A program made the translations under genes and the position numbers. The notes below the pieces were generated by a model. The model searched no databases, was not told the origin of the DNA, and was given only the letters and a program-made list of their open reading frames with translations. A DNA stretch of 19,553 nucleotides from Bremia lactucae (taxonomy: Eukaryota; Oomycota; Peronosporomycetes; Peronosporales; Peronosporaceae): the NCBI RefSeq assembly GCF_004359215.1, contig NC_090625.1, forward strand, positions 812,986 through 832,538, given 5' to 3'. The first letter of the stretch is position 1, and the number at the start of each line of letters is the position of its first letter. Of the stretch, positions 1 to 8,107 are shown in pieces.

Positions 1-722
1 TTTTTGCGACCATTTCGGTCCGCATATTCTTTTTGCTTGTCCTGTGCGCTTGCCATTGCGTCACGGACTTTACGTGTGATGGCTAATCGCTCATCCACAA
101 AGCGTTGAGCCTCGCTCACGCTTTTAGCATCAAACTCGCCTATGATACCGCCAAGAGGTCGGTCATAAGGCGTAGTTTTATTGACCACTGCTAAACTGGC
201 AGGGTCACTAGGGCAAGTTTCTGTCTTTGAGATGATACCCTCATGGGTCATCGTCATATTGACGAAACTATGTCCCTCTTTCGCACCGAGCATAGTGAGG
301 GGCCCTCCCCCACTAAGACTCGGGCTGCGCACAAACGAGACTGGCGTCCGAGGATGGCGCAGTCCGTTAATATAAAACGGTGTCTCACCCGTACTGGCGT
401 GGACACTGTTATTTATAGCGAACTCCACAAAGGGCAATTGCTTGCTCCACTCTTTGGGAGTTGCTATAGTGCGCAAGACATCCGCCACGACCCGATTGGC
501 ACGTTCTGTTTGGCCATCGGTCTAGGGATGATCTGCGGTCGACATGTGGAGCTTGCTACCTAGCAGCTCGAGCGCATGTCGCCAAAACTCAGACGTAAAA
601 CGTGGATCCCGGTCCGATACTATGGACTCGGGCATCCCGTGTAGTCGGTAAACGTGATCCAGGAACAAGAGAGCTGCCTCCTTGCCTGTGATCGATGTCT
701 TACATGGTGCTAAATGCACCAT
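1..722 (-). pseudogene. Ty3/Gypsy integrase fragment, one internal stop, open at the left edge
   Basis: Read on the minus strand, this encodes the catalytic core and C-terminal part of a Ty3/Gypsy integrase. Visible motifs are MVHLAPCKTSITGKEA at the start, SDRDPRFTSEFW, which holds the second catalytic Asp, and then STADHP followed by a TAG stop (plus-strand 522-524), TDGQTERANRVVADVLR with the catalytic Glu, and WSKQLPFVEFAINNSVH. The TAG sits where the family has a Gln codon, so one C-to-T change explains it. After the stop the same frame stays open to base 1, through a charged stretch ending in DKQKEYADRNGRK. The first catalytic Asp and the zinc finger should lie at higher coordinates but are absent: similarity stops near 723-745. 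This is a truncated, inactivated copy whose 3' part runs off the window. Family assignment is firm; which element it belongs to is not known. Confidence 0.85.
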
Positions 723-909
723 TAGAGAATACCACGCGACGAGCTCATTAGCCTCTGAAATTAATGAGAACTACTGTAATGACGACCATTGTCGCCTGCT
801 GTTGAATCACTTTGGTGGACGAAAGGTAACTCTTCCGTCGCATCTGAAAGCTAACCCTTCCGTCGCATCTGAAAGCTAACCTTTTCGTCGCATCTAAAGG
901 CTTAACCAA
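723..909. other. Spacer between opposed integrase fragments
   Basis: This stretch separates the minus-strand and plus-strand integrase copies. I see no coding signal. Its right half contains the 25-bp tandem repeats listed separately, and it probably marks the junction of two insertions or of an inversion. Confidence 0.5.
827..901. repeat. Three tandem copies of a 25-bp unit
   Basis: Units lie at 827-851, 852-876 and 877-901. Each begins TAACyCTTCCGTCGCATC or a close variant and ends near GAAAGC. The first two differ at one base. The third has diverged more (TTTTCGTCGCATCTAAAGGC). The array directly precedes the plus-strand integrase remnant. Confidence 0.85.
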
Positions 910-2402
910 ATCGCTTTAGCTACAGTGATGGCCTGTTATGGCATCAGCTGTCACCTTGTGATCCCTTGAGAATCTTTGTGCCTCATGACCCAGATCTCAA
1001 GCTGTTGATCCTTCACGAGCTCCATGATGCGCCATCTAGTGGGCATCCGGGCCGTGAAAAGACATTATCACGAGTGTCTGAGAAATTTTGATGGCCACAC
1101 CTATATAGATGGGCGGCCTACTATATTCGCTCTTCCGAACAGTGTCATCGCATTGAGCCTGCACCGTCCAGAAGTGCGCCATTGAAGCCGCTACCGATTC
1201 CAGCAGATTGTACAAACTCAGGTCTGGACTTCATGTTTGGCATGCCACGCGACCACAGAAGTCGGACAGGGCTCGTCGTTTTTAAAATAGACTGAGCGAA
1301 ATGGTGCATTTAGCACCATGTAAAACATCGATCACAGGCAAGGAGGCAGCTCTCTTGTTCCTGGATCATGTATGCCGACTACACGAGATGCTCGAAACCA
1401 TAACATCAGAACGGGATCCACATTTTACATCTGGGTTTTGGCGACATATGTTTGAGCTGCTTGGTAGCAGCCTTCACATGTCGACCGCAGATCTTCCCAA
1501 TACCGATTGAAAAACAGAACGTGCCAATCGGGTCGTGGCGGATGTATTACGCACGATAGCGACTTGCAAAGAATGGAGCAAGGAATTACAAAACAATGAA
1601 TGCTTTAAAGGGGGAAAGGTACTATTAAGTACTGCTACCCTACCTAAAAATGCATTTCTGTACTAATTGGAGGAACTACGAAGTTGTTGCCGCGTTTCAT
1701 TGGGCCTTTTACGGTAGCAGAAGAGGTTGGAACCTAAACTATAGGCTCACCCTTCCCCCATATATGGAGACGCACCCGTATGTTACGTGGGTCGTGTGAA
1801 GCGGTGTGTAGACCAAAATGAGGTGGCATACCACCATCCGTCTAAGGAGACCGATGGTGACGCCGACTGTGAGTCGAGCGTCGATCAGGTGAGGGAGACG
1901 GTGAAGGCGAAAACTTTTAGCTGAATGACTCCTCTCATCACGATAAGGACTCGGAGAGCGAGTAATACCACGAGCGTAATGCGGATCCCTCGGCTCAACT
2001 TTTTCAGGATCACAAGCCAAAATTTTAGGCGTTCAAAACCCGGACGAATCTCCGAGCGGACTTCTTGAAGATCCAAGGTCAGTCGCAAAACTTGACCCTC
2101 GAGATCCGCAATCATCGTTCAGCAGCGCTTAACGACTGTGACTAATCGGACGAAGGTATCGCAGCCGCGAGTAGGTGGGCAAGATCATCACTCCTATCGG
2201 GTGCCGCCTGCACTGATGGATGCGGGTGGAAATCAACGCTTCCTTGTTGGTATGCTGCTTGCTTGCCGATCCGTGAAGCAAAGGCATCAGATCCTCGTTC
2301 ATTGGAGAGGTTATCCGAATAATTTCGACTCTTCTGACGCATTGACGTGCCCGGCTTGGTGACTGACTATGAAAAGGAGCATCAGCTGAGGCCTCTTCGC
2401 TA
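910..2402 (+). pseudogene. Decayed Ty3/Gypsy pol 3' end: zinc finger, integrase, GPY/F, chromodomain
   Basis: Conceptual translation across several frames gives the usual order of a chromodomain Gypsy pol end. The H2C2 zinc-binding region (about 925-1170) has its His pair in LHELHDAPSSGHPG, but the first Cys of the CxxC pair is Ser (RSSEQC). The integrase core (about 1200-1590) has LDFMFGMPRD and ERDPHFTSGFW; the second catalytic Asp is replaced by Glu. The GPY/F motif KLLPRFIGPFTV is at 1681-1716, followed by PPYMRTHP and VAYHHPSKETDG. A chromodomain-like end has LVHWRGYP and, after a frameshift, DVPGLVTDYEKEHQLRPLR ending at TAG 2400-2402. There are several stops and frameshifts. Compared with the minus-strand copy, most of the sequence after WSKEL (around 1590) is missing and the reading jumps almost directly to a VLLSTATLPKNA segment. 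The copy is clearly dead. Confidence 0.85.
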
Positions 2403-2741
2403 GTCTCAAATGGATAGCAGAAGTAGCGTAGTGAGAGTACAGCCCATGATTACTTTCACACGCAAGCAAGCGAAACTAATTCGCTGCGACCGCTGTTCCA
2501 TCGCATCGTAATGCGGATAAATGCAGCACGTGAATTCCGCCTCGTGTTGTCGAGCGTTTCATTTAAAAGCAATACGACCGGGACCGGTGAAATACGTCCA
2601 ACAAGTTTCCTCTTAGACCTTAATGCAACATTGTCGCTATCAAAATTATGTGCATCTACGACAGCACGCTCTCGGAGCAATGCTCTAGGCCCGTTACTAC
2701 GAGGGTATTGAGATGGAGGGGTATAAGTGCATAGCCACGTT
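2403..2741. other. Transposon-flanking sequence without a recognisable gene
   Basis: The minus strand is open in one frame (2456-2773) and contains basic stretches such as RSKRKLVGRISPVPVV, but I recognise no domain. Given its neighbours it is probably decayed retroelement coding sequence or LTR. Confidence 0.35.
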
Positions 2742-3345
2742 TTAATATTGTGACACCGACTGAGAACACTCACATGTCGTCGGTAAAACTTTAGGCTCAG
2801 GATTGTCTATGCCAGAACCATTGTGAATAATATGTTGAGCAATAGACGTTGTGATTTTACCCAACGGTGAAGCGGCTGCGCCTTTATGGGCAGCGCTCTC
2901 ATTAATGGTCGCTGCGCTAGCCAGCGCAGACGACGAGACAGCATTGAAAAACTTTGTTGTCTCCATGTTAGGAGCAATGAGTGAAGTTTGGATGGGCAAT
3001 AAAGCGCCATCATCCTTCCTCATTAGCTCGTTGTCCGCATCACTACTATGAGGTGATGGCGACGGTGTCGACTTATTTAAGTCGACAGTGAACGACGGAT
3101 CAACATCCTCACTGTTAAAAATGGGATAGATCCTTAACCCCAGTTAACGCGACAGCAGCAGTGGCTGTCGATGTTGTAACTGTGATGCTGGGCGACAGCG
3201 GCGTGTCAACACGGCGCAAGCGCTCCGCGCGTGGTTGAGTGGGTGTCGTAGCAGACGACTCACCAACATTGCCCCTTTTAAGGTATCCTTGGCGCCGTGT
3301 ATGTGAACACAGGTCGCTAGAGTGACTGAGACAACTCGGCGGCAC
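2742..3345 (-). pseudogene. Gag-like remnant of an LTR retrotransposon (tentative)
   Basis: Two overlapping minus-strand frames together give a Ser/Thr/Pro/Ala-rich sequence like the variable N-terminal part of oomycete Gypsy Gag proteins. One frame covers 3345-3115 (including ATTPTQPRAERLRRVDTPLS). The other runs from about 3146 to 2742 (NSEDVDPSFTVDLNKSTPSP, then METTKFFNAVSSSALASAA). A frameshift near 3115-3145 would join them. No zinc knuckle or protease motif is visible. The Gag assignment rests mainly on position: it begins shortly after an LTR-like end and a possible primer-binding site, on the same strand. It could also be an unrelated decayed ORF. Confidence 0.3.
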
Positions 3346-3428
3346 GTAAAGCAGCTCGCTATTCCTCTTTCCTCCTTGACGAATTTGGAAAATGTAAAAT
3401 CGTTCTTAAAGGAGGGATGGTGCCCAAA

Positions 3429-3645
3429 TGTTACACAATCCCCGTTAAGTACACTTNNNNNNNNNNNNNNNNNNNNNNNNNNNNNNNNNNNNNNNNNNNN
3501 NNNNNNNNNNNNNNNNNNNNNNNNNNNNNNNNNNNNNNNNNNNNNNNNNNNNNNNNATATCCTCCAAATATTATCTACCTTTTAGATAATATATTAATTA
3601 ACAACCTTTAAGTGTTAATTTCATGTAACGATACACCCCGTTACA
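3429..3645 (-). repeat. LTR-like segment interrupted by the assembly gap
   Basis: On the minus strand the segment starts TGTAACGGGGTGTATCGTTA at 3645 and, beyond the gap, ends GTGTAACA at 3429, so it has TG...CA ends. Immediately after it (3428 downward) comes TTTGGGCACC, whose TGG at 3426-3424 could begin a primer-binding site. TGTAAC-type ends are common in oomycete Gypsy LTRs. The true length is unknown because 3457-3556 are N. No second LTR is visible in the window. Confidence 0.45.
3457..3556. other. Assembly gap, 100 N
   Basis: Exactly 100 consecutive N, a conventional placeholder for a gap of unknown size. It falls inside repeated LTR-like sequence, the usual place for an assembly to break. 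Confidence 0.99.
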
Positions 3646-4203
3646 AAGGTGCCTCGTTACAGTATCAATAGAACCGATGTCTTATTGCGTCAATATAACC
3701 AAATTTGGTAATATTAAAATTATTAAGTTAAAAATTTAAAAGATAATAATTTTATACTTCATTACTTATTTCCTATCATAGAAAATAATATTGTTTATTG
3801 GTCTTGTATGAAACAGTAGTTGTATGCCCCAATACAGACACCATCTGCAGTGGACTTATATTCTCACCATCTGCCCGGACGGAATTGTTCCGATCTCATC
3901 CGGCTACGTTCAAAGAGGCAGATGCCAAAGCGCTACGCTTGGAGAACAGAAGTTTTTAAAATCGAAACTGCTGTCCTGACCCCTAACTTTAAAGGAATAT
4001 CCAACAATATATTCTTGATTAAATGGACTGTACACCCTTGTTCACATCAGTCCCCATCGTTGTTTGATGTGTTCTCCTACTATATGAATCGCTAACTTTG
4101 CGCATCGTCTTCGGTTGTTAATCTAGAAATTCTTCTTGTCGACGTGATCCAACTCGACCCATTAAGTTTAATTTGTACTTTTTTACTCTGTAACGACCTG
4201 AGT

Positions 4204-4232
4204 CAATTTAAGTAAACTTATTACTTAAATTG
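4204..4232. repeat. Perfect 12-bp inverted repeat with 5-nt loop
   Basis: Arms CAATTTAAGTAA (4204-4215) and TTACTTAAATTG (4221-4232) flank the loop ACTTA. It could form a hairpin or be a dimeric protein-binding site. It is about 540 bp upstream of the kinase start codon. Function unknown. Confidence 0.7.
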
Positions 4233-4416
4233 CGCTAGACACTCCATAGATTGTGCACTTGAAGGAGTTGATCGATCCTACCCGCTCTTTTTTTGGATGG
4301 CTCGAGGCGACCAAATTTTCCTAGCTACTCAATCAGATGTTTTGCAATGAAACTCCGCATCTCAGATTAATAGACAACATTTCGCTGCTTCGACAATCCT
4401 GGACCCCCGCGATGGC

Positions 4417-4423
4417 TCATTTT
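4417..4423 (+). promoter_or_regulatory. Oomycete initiator-like motif (weak case)
   Basis: GGCTCATTTTCACCAAAG resembles the oomycete Inr core YCAYTYY with its usual GC-TCATT context. It lies about 350 nt upstream of the kinase ATG, far for an oomycete 5' UTR, and an out-of-frame ATG at 4588 intervenes. It may therefore be a chance match. Confidence 0.25.
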
Positions 4424-4769
4424 CACCAAAGTGTTGCAAATCGTAGAGCAACTTCGTCAATCGACTTTGCTACCAATTGTCGGTGTCAATTTCACCATCC
4501 ACGTTGGTAGCAAGACACATAGCCACCGATAGATAGATTTTGAATACAGTAGGACTCGTAATTGGTCTAATTACTTCAGCAAGCCGTATGTTTGACCCAG
4601 CCAAAGAGCTGCTGAACGTATATATTCAAAGGCACAGCACCGGGCTAAAACGATCAGTTTCGAATACTCGGCACTTGTACACGACAATCCCAACGGACAT
4701 TCTAATAGCCTCTCGTTCACGCTGGCGACTCGTTGAATCAGGTTGTGTCTGGATAGACCAAAGTTGGGG

Positions 4770-7391
4770 ATGGTGCGACAATGCCGTGCTCGACTCGCAG
4801 CCTTTGTCGCACTTGGCTTCTCGACGATCGTGCCGTATTTCGTCGCGTCGACTGTCATGCAACGCGATTCAGTAATAACGAATACTTTCAAAGCCTCCAT
4901 AGAAGTTGCGCTACCAATCAGCGACTCGTTTGTCTTTAATGGCTCGACTTCGGATATCGCGCGGCAGCTATACTTGCGGCATGCAGCTGGAGAATCGATC
5001 GGAAAGTGCGTGCCGAATACAATTCCAAGCGCGATAAATGCCCGTCTGGCCCCGCTGAACGTGTCGTTTGACAATCTCCCTGGATTGCTGCAGCGAGCAC
5101 TGCTGTGGGATTCTGGATACGTCCTTTCACCTGGGAATGACGCAGTACAAATTTGGACACTTGGTGGCCGATCCATGGCCAATTTAGCCATCTCACGGGT
5201 CGAGTATCGTACGACCGGATGCGCTGCTTTGAATTGCAAGCAACCAGATGACACAATGTATACTGTGAATGAAGCTTGCACTGGAACGCAGATGCTGACG
5301 GCAGCCAAGTGTATGATGGACTACTTTGATTCGGACACTAGTACATACCTTGCCATTTGGTCGGACGGCGGTGATTCGGCAATGGTTCCAAGTATACGAG
5401 CGGTCAAACATGGATGGATCGATTCGTTGACAAATGAATCGTACTTGGTATATGCGATACATACAATGATGGCAGATTCGGAACCGGCGTATGGAACATG
5501 TAACGAAGACGGGTATGGATCGCTCGTCGTTCCTTGCTATCCAATGCAACAAACGTCAGCGGATATTGTTGCAGTAATGTCCGAACCAGTGGCAACGCCG
5601 TGGTTAACAGCGTGGATCAAACAATATCAGCTTCAATCCGAGTCGACTGTCCAAAGCGGTGCCGACAGTACTGGCACCGGATGGAGTTGGTGGCTACTCG
5701 GTCCCATTGTTCTAGTCGGTGCTATTGCATGCATGTGTATCACTTTTGTTGTTTTTAAAAAGCGCCAACGTTTGCAAGCGTTCTACATGTCGCGCCTTTC
5801 GCCAGCGGAGAGCGAATGTAGTCGAAAATCAAAGCCTTCCGGTCCCTTAATTGCTCCTCGACAACAACAGAATCGGACCAGTATGCGTCGTACTGAACAA
5901 GAAACGATTGGGGATTTTAGCCGTACGCTTCGATTACCAAACAAAGACGACAGTCCAATAAACGAACAAGCCCCAATTATGGAAGAAACGCTGCCACGGT
6001 CACGTCGTAATACAGCTCCTTCTCATCTTCGACTTCAAGGGAGTCACGTTGCAATTGAATTCAATGCACCACCATTCCATCGAGGATCCGTCCCAGTAGT
6101 TTCGGCTTTGTCACGTGAAGCTCCCAGTCGCTCAACGTCTCGTGCGACATTGCAAATCCCATTACCAGCAGGTCCTTCGGTATCAGCTCAAGAAGCTCTT
6201 GAACGTCGATTACATTTGTCGTGTTCTCGTCCGTCGTCCGCACGAGAATTGAATGCTACACTACGTCCCTCCTCCAGTCACCTCTCGGGTCGTCCGTCTT
6301 CTGCTCGAAGTTTACGTTCGTCCGCTGTGTCTCTTGCGAATCGATGCAGTCATGACGTATGGAGTGATCACTCTTCTGATCGCTATAATGGGGAACACTT
6401 CTACTTGCCATCCCTTCGAGAATCCATGTCCATGTCTACAATGTCGAATCTCATGCCGTCGATTCGAGATTCTATCCAAGCTGATCGCGCAAGGATCCCT
6501 GCGATGCGTGAGACGTTTAGCCGCTCGTCAGCGACCGATAATGTGCAGTATACATTAACCACGGATGTCAATCTCGTGGGCAAACGAATTGCTTGGGAGC
6601 GAATTGAGCATGGTCGACTGCTCTGTCGTGGGGCATTTGGGGAGGTCTGGATTTGTCGCTATGCTGGTAAGAAAGTGGCACTAAAACGATTGCTGCAGAC
6701 GAAGAAGCATACGTTTGAAGAGACGAAACAGTTTATGAACGAGATTCAATTGACAGCCAGTCTCAATCATCCAAACATTGTCAGATTTATTGGCGTCACG
6801 TGGAGTAGTTTGGAGAACTTGGCCATGGTGGAAGAATTTCTTCCTCGAGGGGATTTGCAAAAGTATATTAATCGAAGTGGCGACTTGATGACGTGGGCAA
6901 AGGACAAAATTGACATGGCCATTGGAATTGCCCGAGCTATTTATTATTTGCATACACGTCAAGTGATTCACCGTGATATTAAGGCAAAGAACATTTTGTT
7001 AACCAAGGGACTGCAGCCAAAATTGATTGATTTCGGCACGAGTCGTGTTTGGGAGCCTAATAATATGTCGGCTGGGATTGGCACGCCTTATTGGACGGCA
7101 CCAGAAGTACTTGAGAGCTCTAATTATACGGAGAAGGCTGATATTTATTCATTTGGGGTATTACTGGCGGAGCTAGATACGTGTCAAGTTCCATTTTACA
7201 ACACTGTTGGGTCCAATGGTGAGAAGATGAAGCCATTTCACGTGCTTAAGGAAGTCGTCGATGGGAATCTACGGCCAAGTCTTACAGTAGGATGTCCTCA
7301 GCGTATACGGAAAGCAGCCGACGATTGTTTTCAGCGCGATCCGACGTTAAGACCGACGGCTGCAGAGCTCGTGAGATTACTAGGAGGCTAA
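4770..7391 (+). CDS. Receptor-like TKL protein kinase, single-pass membrane protein
   Basis: This encodes 873 residues without introns. The ATG at 4770 is chosen because it gives a basic then hydrophobic signal peptide (MVRQCRARLAAFVALGF). Residues about 30-304 form a Cys-containing ectodomain with N-glycosylation sequons (NGST, NVSF, NESY) and no domain I recognise. A transmembrane helix spans about 305-329 (LLGPIVLVGAIACMCITFVV), followed by FKKR. Residues 330-600 are a Ser/Arg-rich linker. The kinase domain (about 611-873) has a loop CRGAFGEV, VALK with Lys639, HRDIKAKN with catalytic Asp736, DFG at 754-756, GTPYWTAPEV, and a C-terminal RP Arg (LRPTAAEL). All catalytic residues are present, so it should be active. 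The first Gly of the glycine loop is Cys. It ends right after the kinase domain. TKL family assignment rests on the overall motif pattern. The ligand is unknown; a surface-signal receptor is the inference. Confidence 0.9.
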   Translation: MVRQCRARLAAFVALGFSTIVPYFVASTVMQRDSVITNTFKASIEVALPISDSFVFNGSTSDIARQLYLRHAAGESIGKCVPNTIPSAINARLAPLNVSFDNLPGLLQRALLWDSGYVLSPGNDAVQIWTLGGRSMANLAISRVEYRTTGCAALNCKQPDDTMYTVNEACTGTQMLTAAKCMMDYFDSDTSTYLAIWSDGGDSAMVPSIRAVKHGWIDSLTNESYLVYAIHTMMADSEPAYGTCNEDGYGSLVVPCYPMQQTSADIVAVMSEPVATPWLTAWIKQYQLQSESTVQSGADSTGTGWSWWLLGPIVLVGAIACMCITFVVFKKRQRLQAFYMSRLSPAESECSRKSKPSGPLIAPRQQQNRTSMRRTEQETIGDFSRTLRLPNKDDSPINEQAPIMEETLPRSRRNTAPSHLRLQGSHVAIEFNAPPFHRGSVPVVSALSREAPSRSTSRATLQIPLPAGPSVSAQEALERRLHLSCSRPSSARELNATLRPSSSHLSGRPSSARSLRSSAVSLANRCSHDVWSDHSSDRYNGEHFYLPSLRESMSMSTMSNLMPSIRDSIQADRARIPAMRETFSRSSATDNVQYTLTTDVNLVGKRIAWERIEHGRLLCRGAFGEVWICRYAGKKVALKRLLQTKKHTFEETKQFMNEIQLTASLNHPNIVRFIGVTWSSLENLAMVEEFLPRGDLQKYINRSGDLMTWAKDKIDMAIGIARAIYYLHTRQVIHRDIKAKNILLTKGLQPKLIDFGTSRVWEPNNMSAGIGTPYWTAPEVLESSNYTEKADIYSFGVLLAELDTCQVPFYNTVGSNGEKMKPFHVLKEVVDGNLRPSLTVGCPQRIRKAADDCFQRDPTLRPTAAELVRLLGG

Positions 7392-8107
7392 TTACACCCC
7401 TCGAAGCTAATTAAAGAAGAAATCGAGTAGATTTGTATTAAATAACTGTCATTCTTGTTATACCGTCACCTTTGTCATTTTTTTATATCGAAATTATCCA
7501 TTTATTTGAGATTGGCACAGAAACTACTGCTAAATCCCGACAATATTCGTTTTTAAGCCTTGAATGGTTATTCCTGACAATTGAAGTTTAATTTAAGTAA
7601 GTGAAGTGCTGGGCTCACAATCTGGCATTCTCAATAGAATGAGACCAGCAACTCTTTGTGCAATTTTGTGAGCACGATGTCTTCTTGTAGCACTATCCGA
7701 ATGGTCGATTATACATTTGTCGTGATCGTTCCATGGCCGGAGTGAAGCGCATCTCTACTCGAATCGGCATCATCCATTTCTGCCGCCTGCTGTGGTGCTA
7801 TAAAGGGGGTAACCTTCGAAGCTCACATTGTAATTTGCTAGTAAAGAAAGGTATGAATAAACACAAGCTGTCAGAATTTATGACTAGAGGAAGGCTCACA
7901 ACCGAATGCAGCACTTTATCGAGTAATGAATTCTAAGTATACATCGTTTTGAGCGCTTCTTGCATACTGAAATGAATAACTTCAATTACAAAGTACGAAT
8001 CATCCCGCAATTCTAAATTATGCACAGTGATTGGCCGTTTGTGTACCTGCGCCACAGATATTACAACGACTAATACCCATTTTGCGATCTACCATCAAGC
8101 CAACAAA
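7392..8107. other. Intergenic region between kinase and phosphatase genes
   Basis: This is about 700 bp of AT-rich sequence holding the kinase 3' UTR and the phosphatase promoter. A short ATG ORF at 7733-7936 (67 codons) has no recognisable features and I do not call it. Otherwise I see only the initiator-like motif at 8077-8083. Confidence 0.5.
8077..8083 (+). promoter_or_regulatory. Oomycete initiator-like motif of the phosphatase gene
   Basis: CCATTTT matches the Inr core YCAYTYY. Initiation at its A (8079) would give a 29-nt 5' UTR before the ATG at 8108, normal for oomycete genes. This also supports starting the protein at 8108 rather than at an upstream in-frame GTG. Confidence 0.45.

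Larger units (their letters stand above)
3646..4769. other. AT-rich intergenic region upstream of the kinase gene
   Basis: Positions 3646-3820 are very AT-rich and include a second TGTAACGAGG-like sequence (minus strand, around 3662), possibly another LTR fragment. The small ORF at 3820-4095 has no recognisable features. A 12-bp inverted repeat sits at 4204-4232 and an initiator-like motif at 4417-4423. No convincing gene is seen. Confidence 0.5.

Noticed and set aside
827..901. CRISPR-like array
   Set aside because: The 25-bp units are directly contiguous with no spacers, and the context is eukaryotic transposon sequence.
3820..4095. 91-codon ORF in the AT-rich intergenic region
   Set aside because: It starts only at a non-ATG codon, shows no domain or signal, and sits beside transposon debris. 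A real small gene cannot be excluded but is not supported.
4571..5308. 245-codon minus-strand ORF opposite the kinase gene start
   Set aside because: It overlaps the signal peptide and ectodomain of the kinase, has no recognisable motif, and its composition looks like a reverse-frame shadow.
7733..7936. 67-codon ATG ORF between kinase and phosphatase genes
   Set aside because: Short, with no recognisable feature and no clear initiator at a suitable distance; likely chance.
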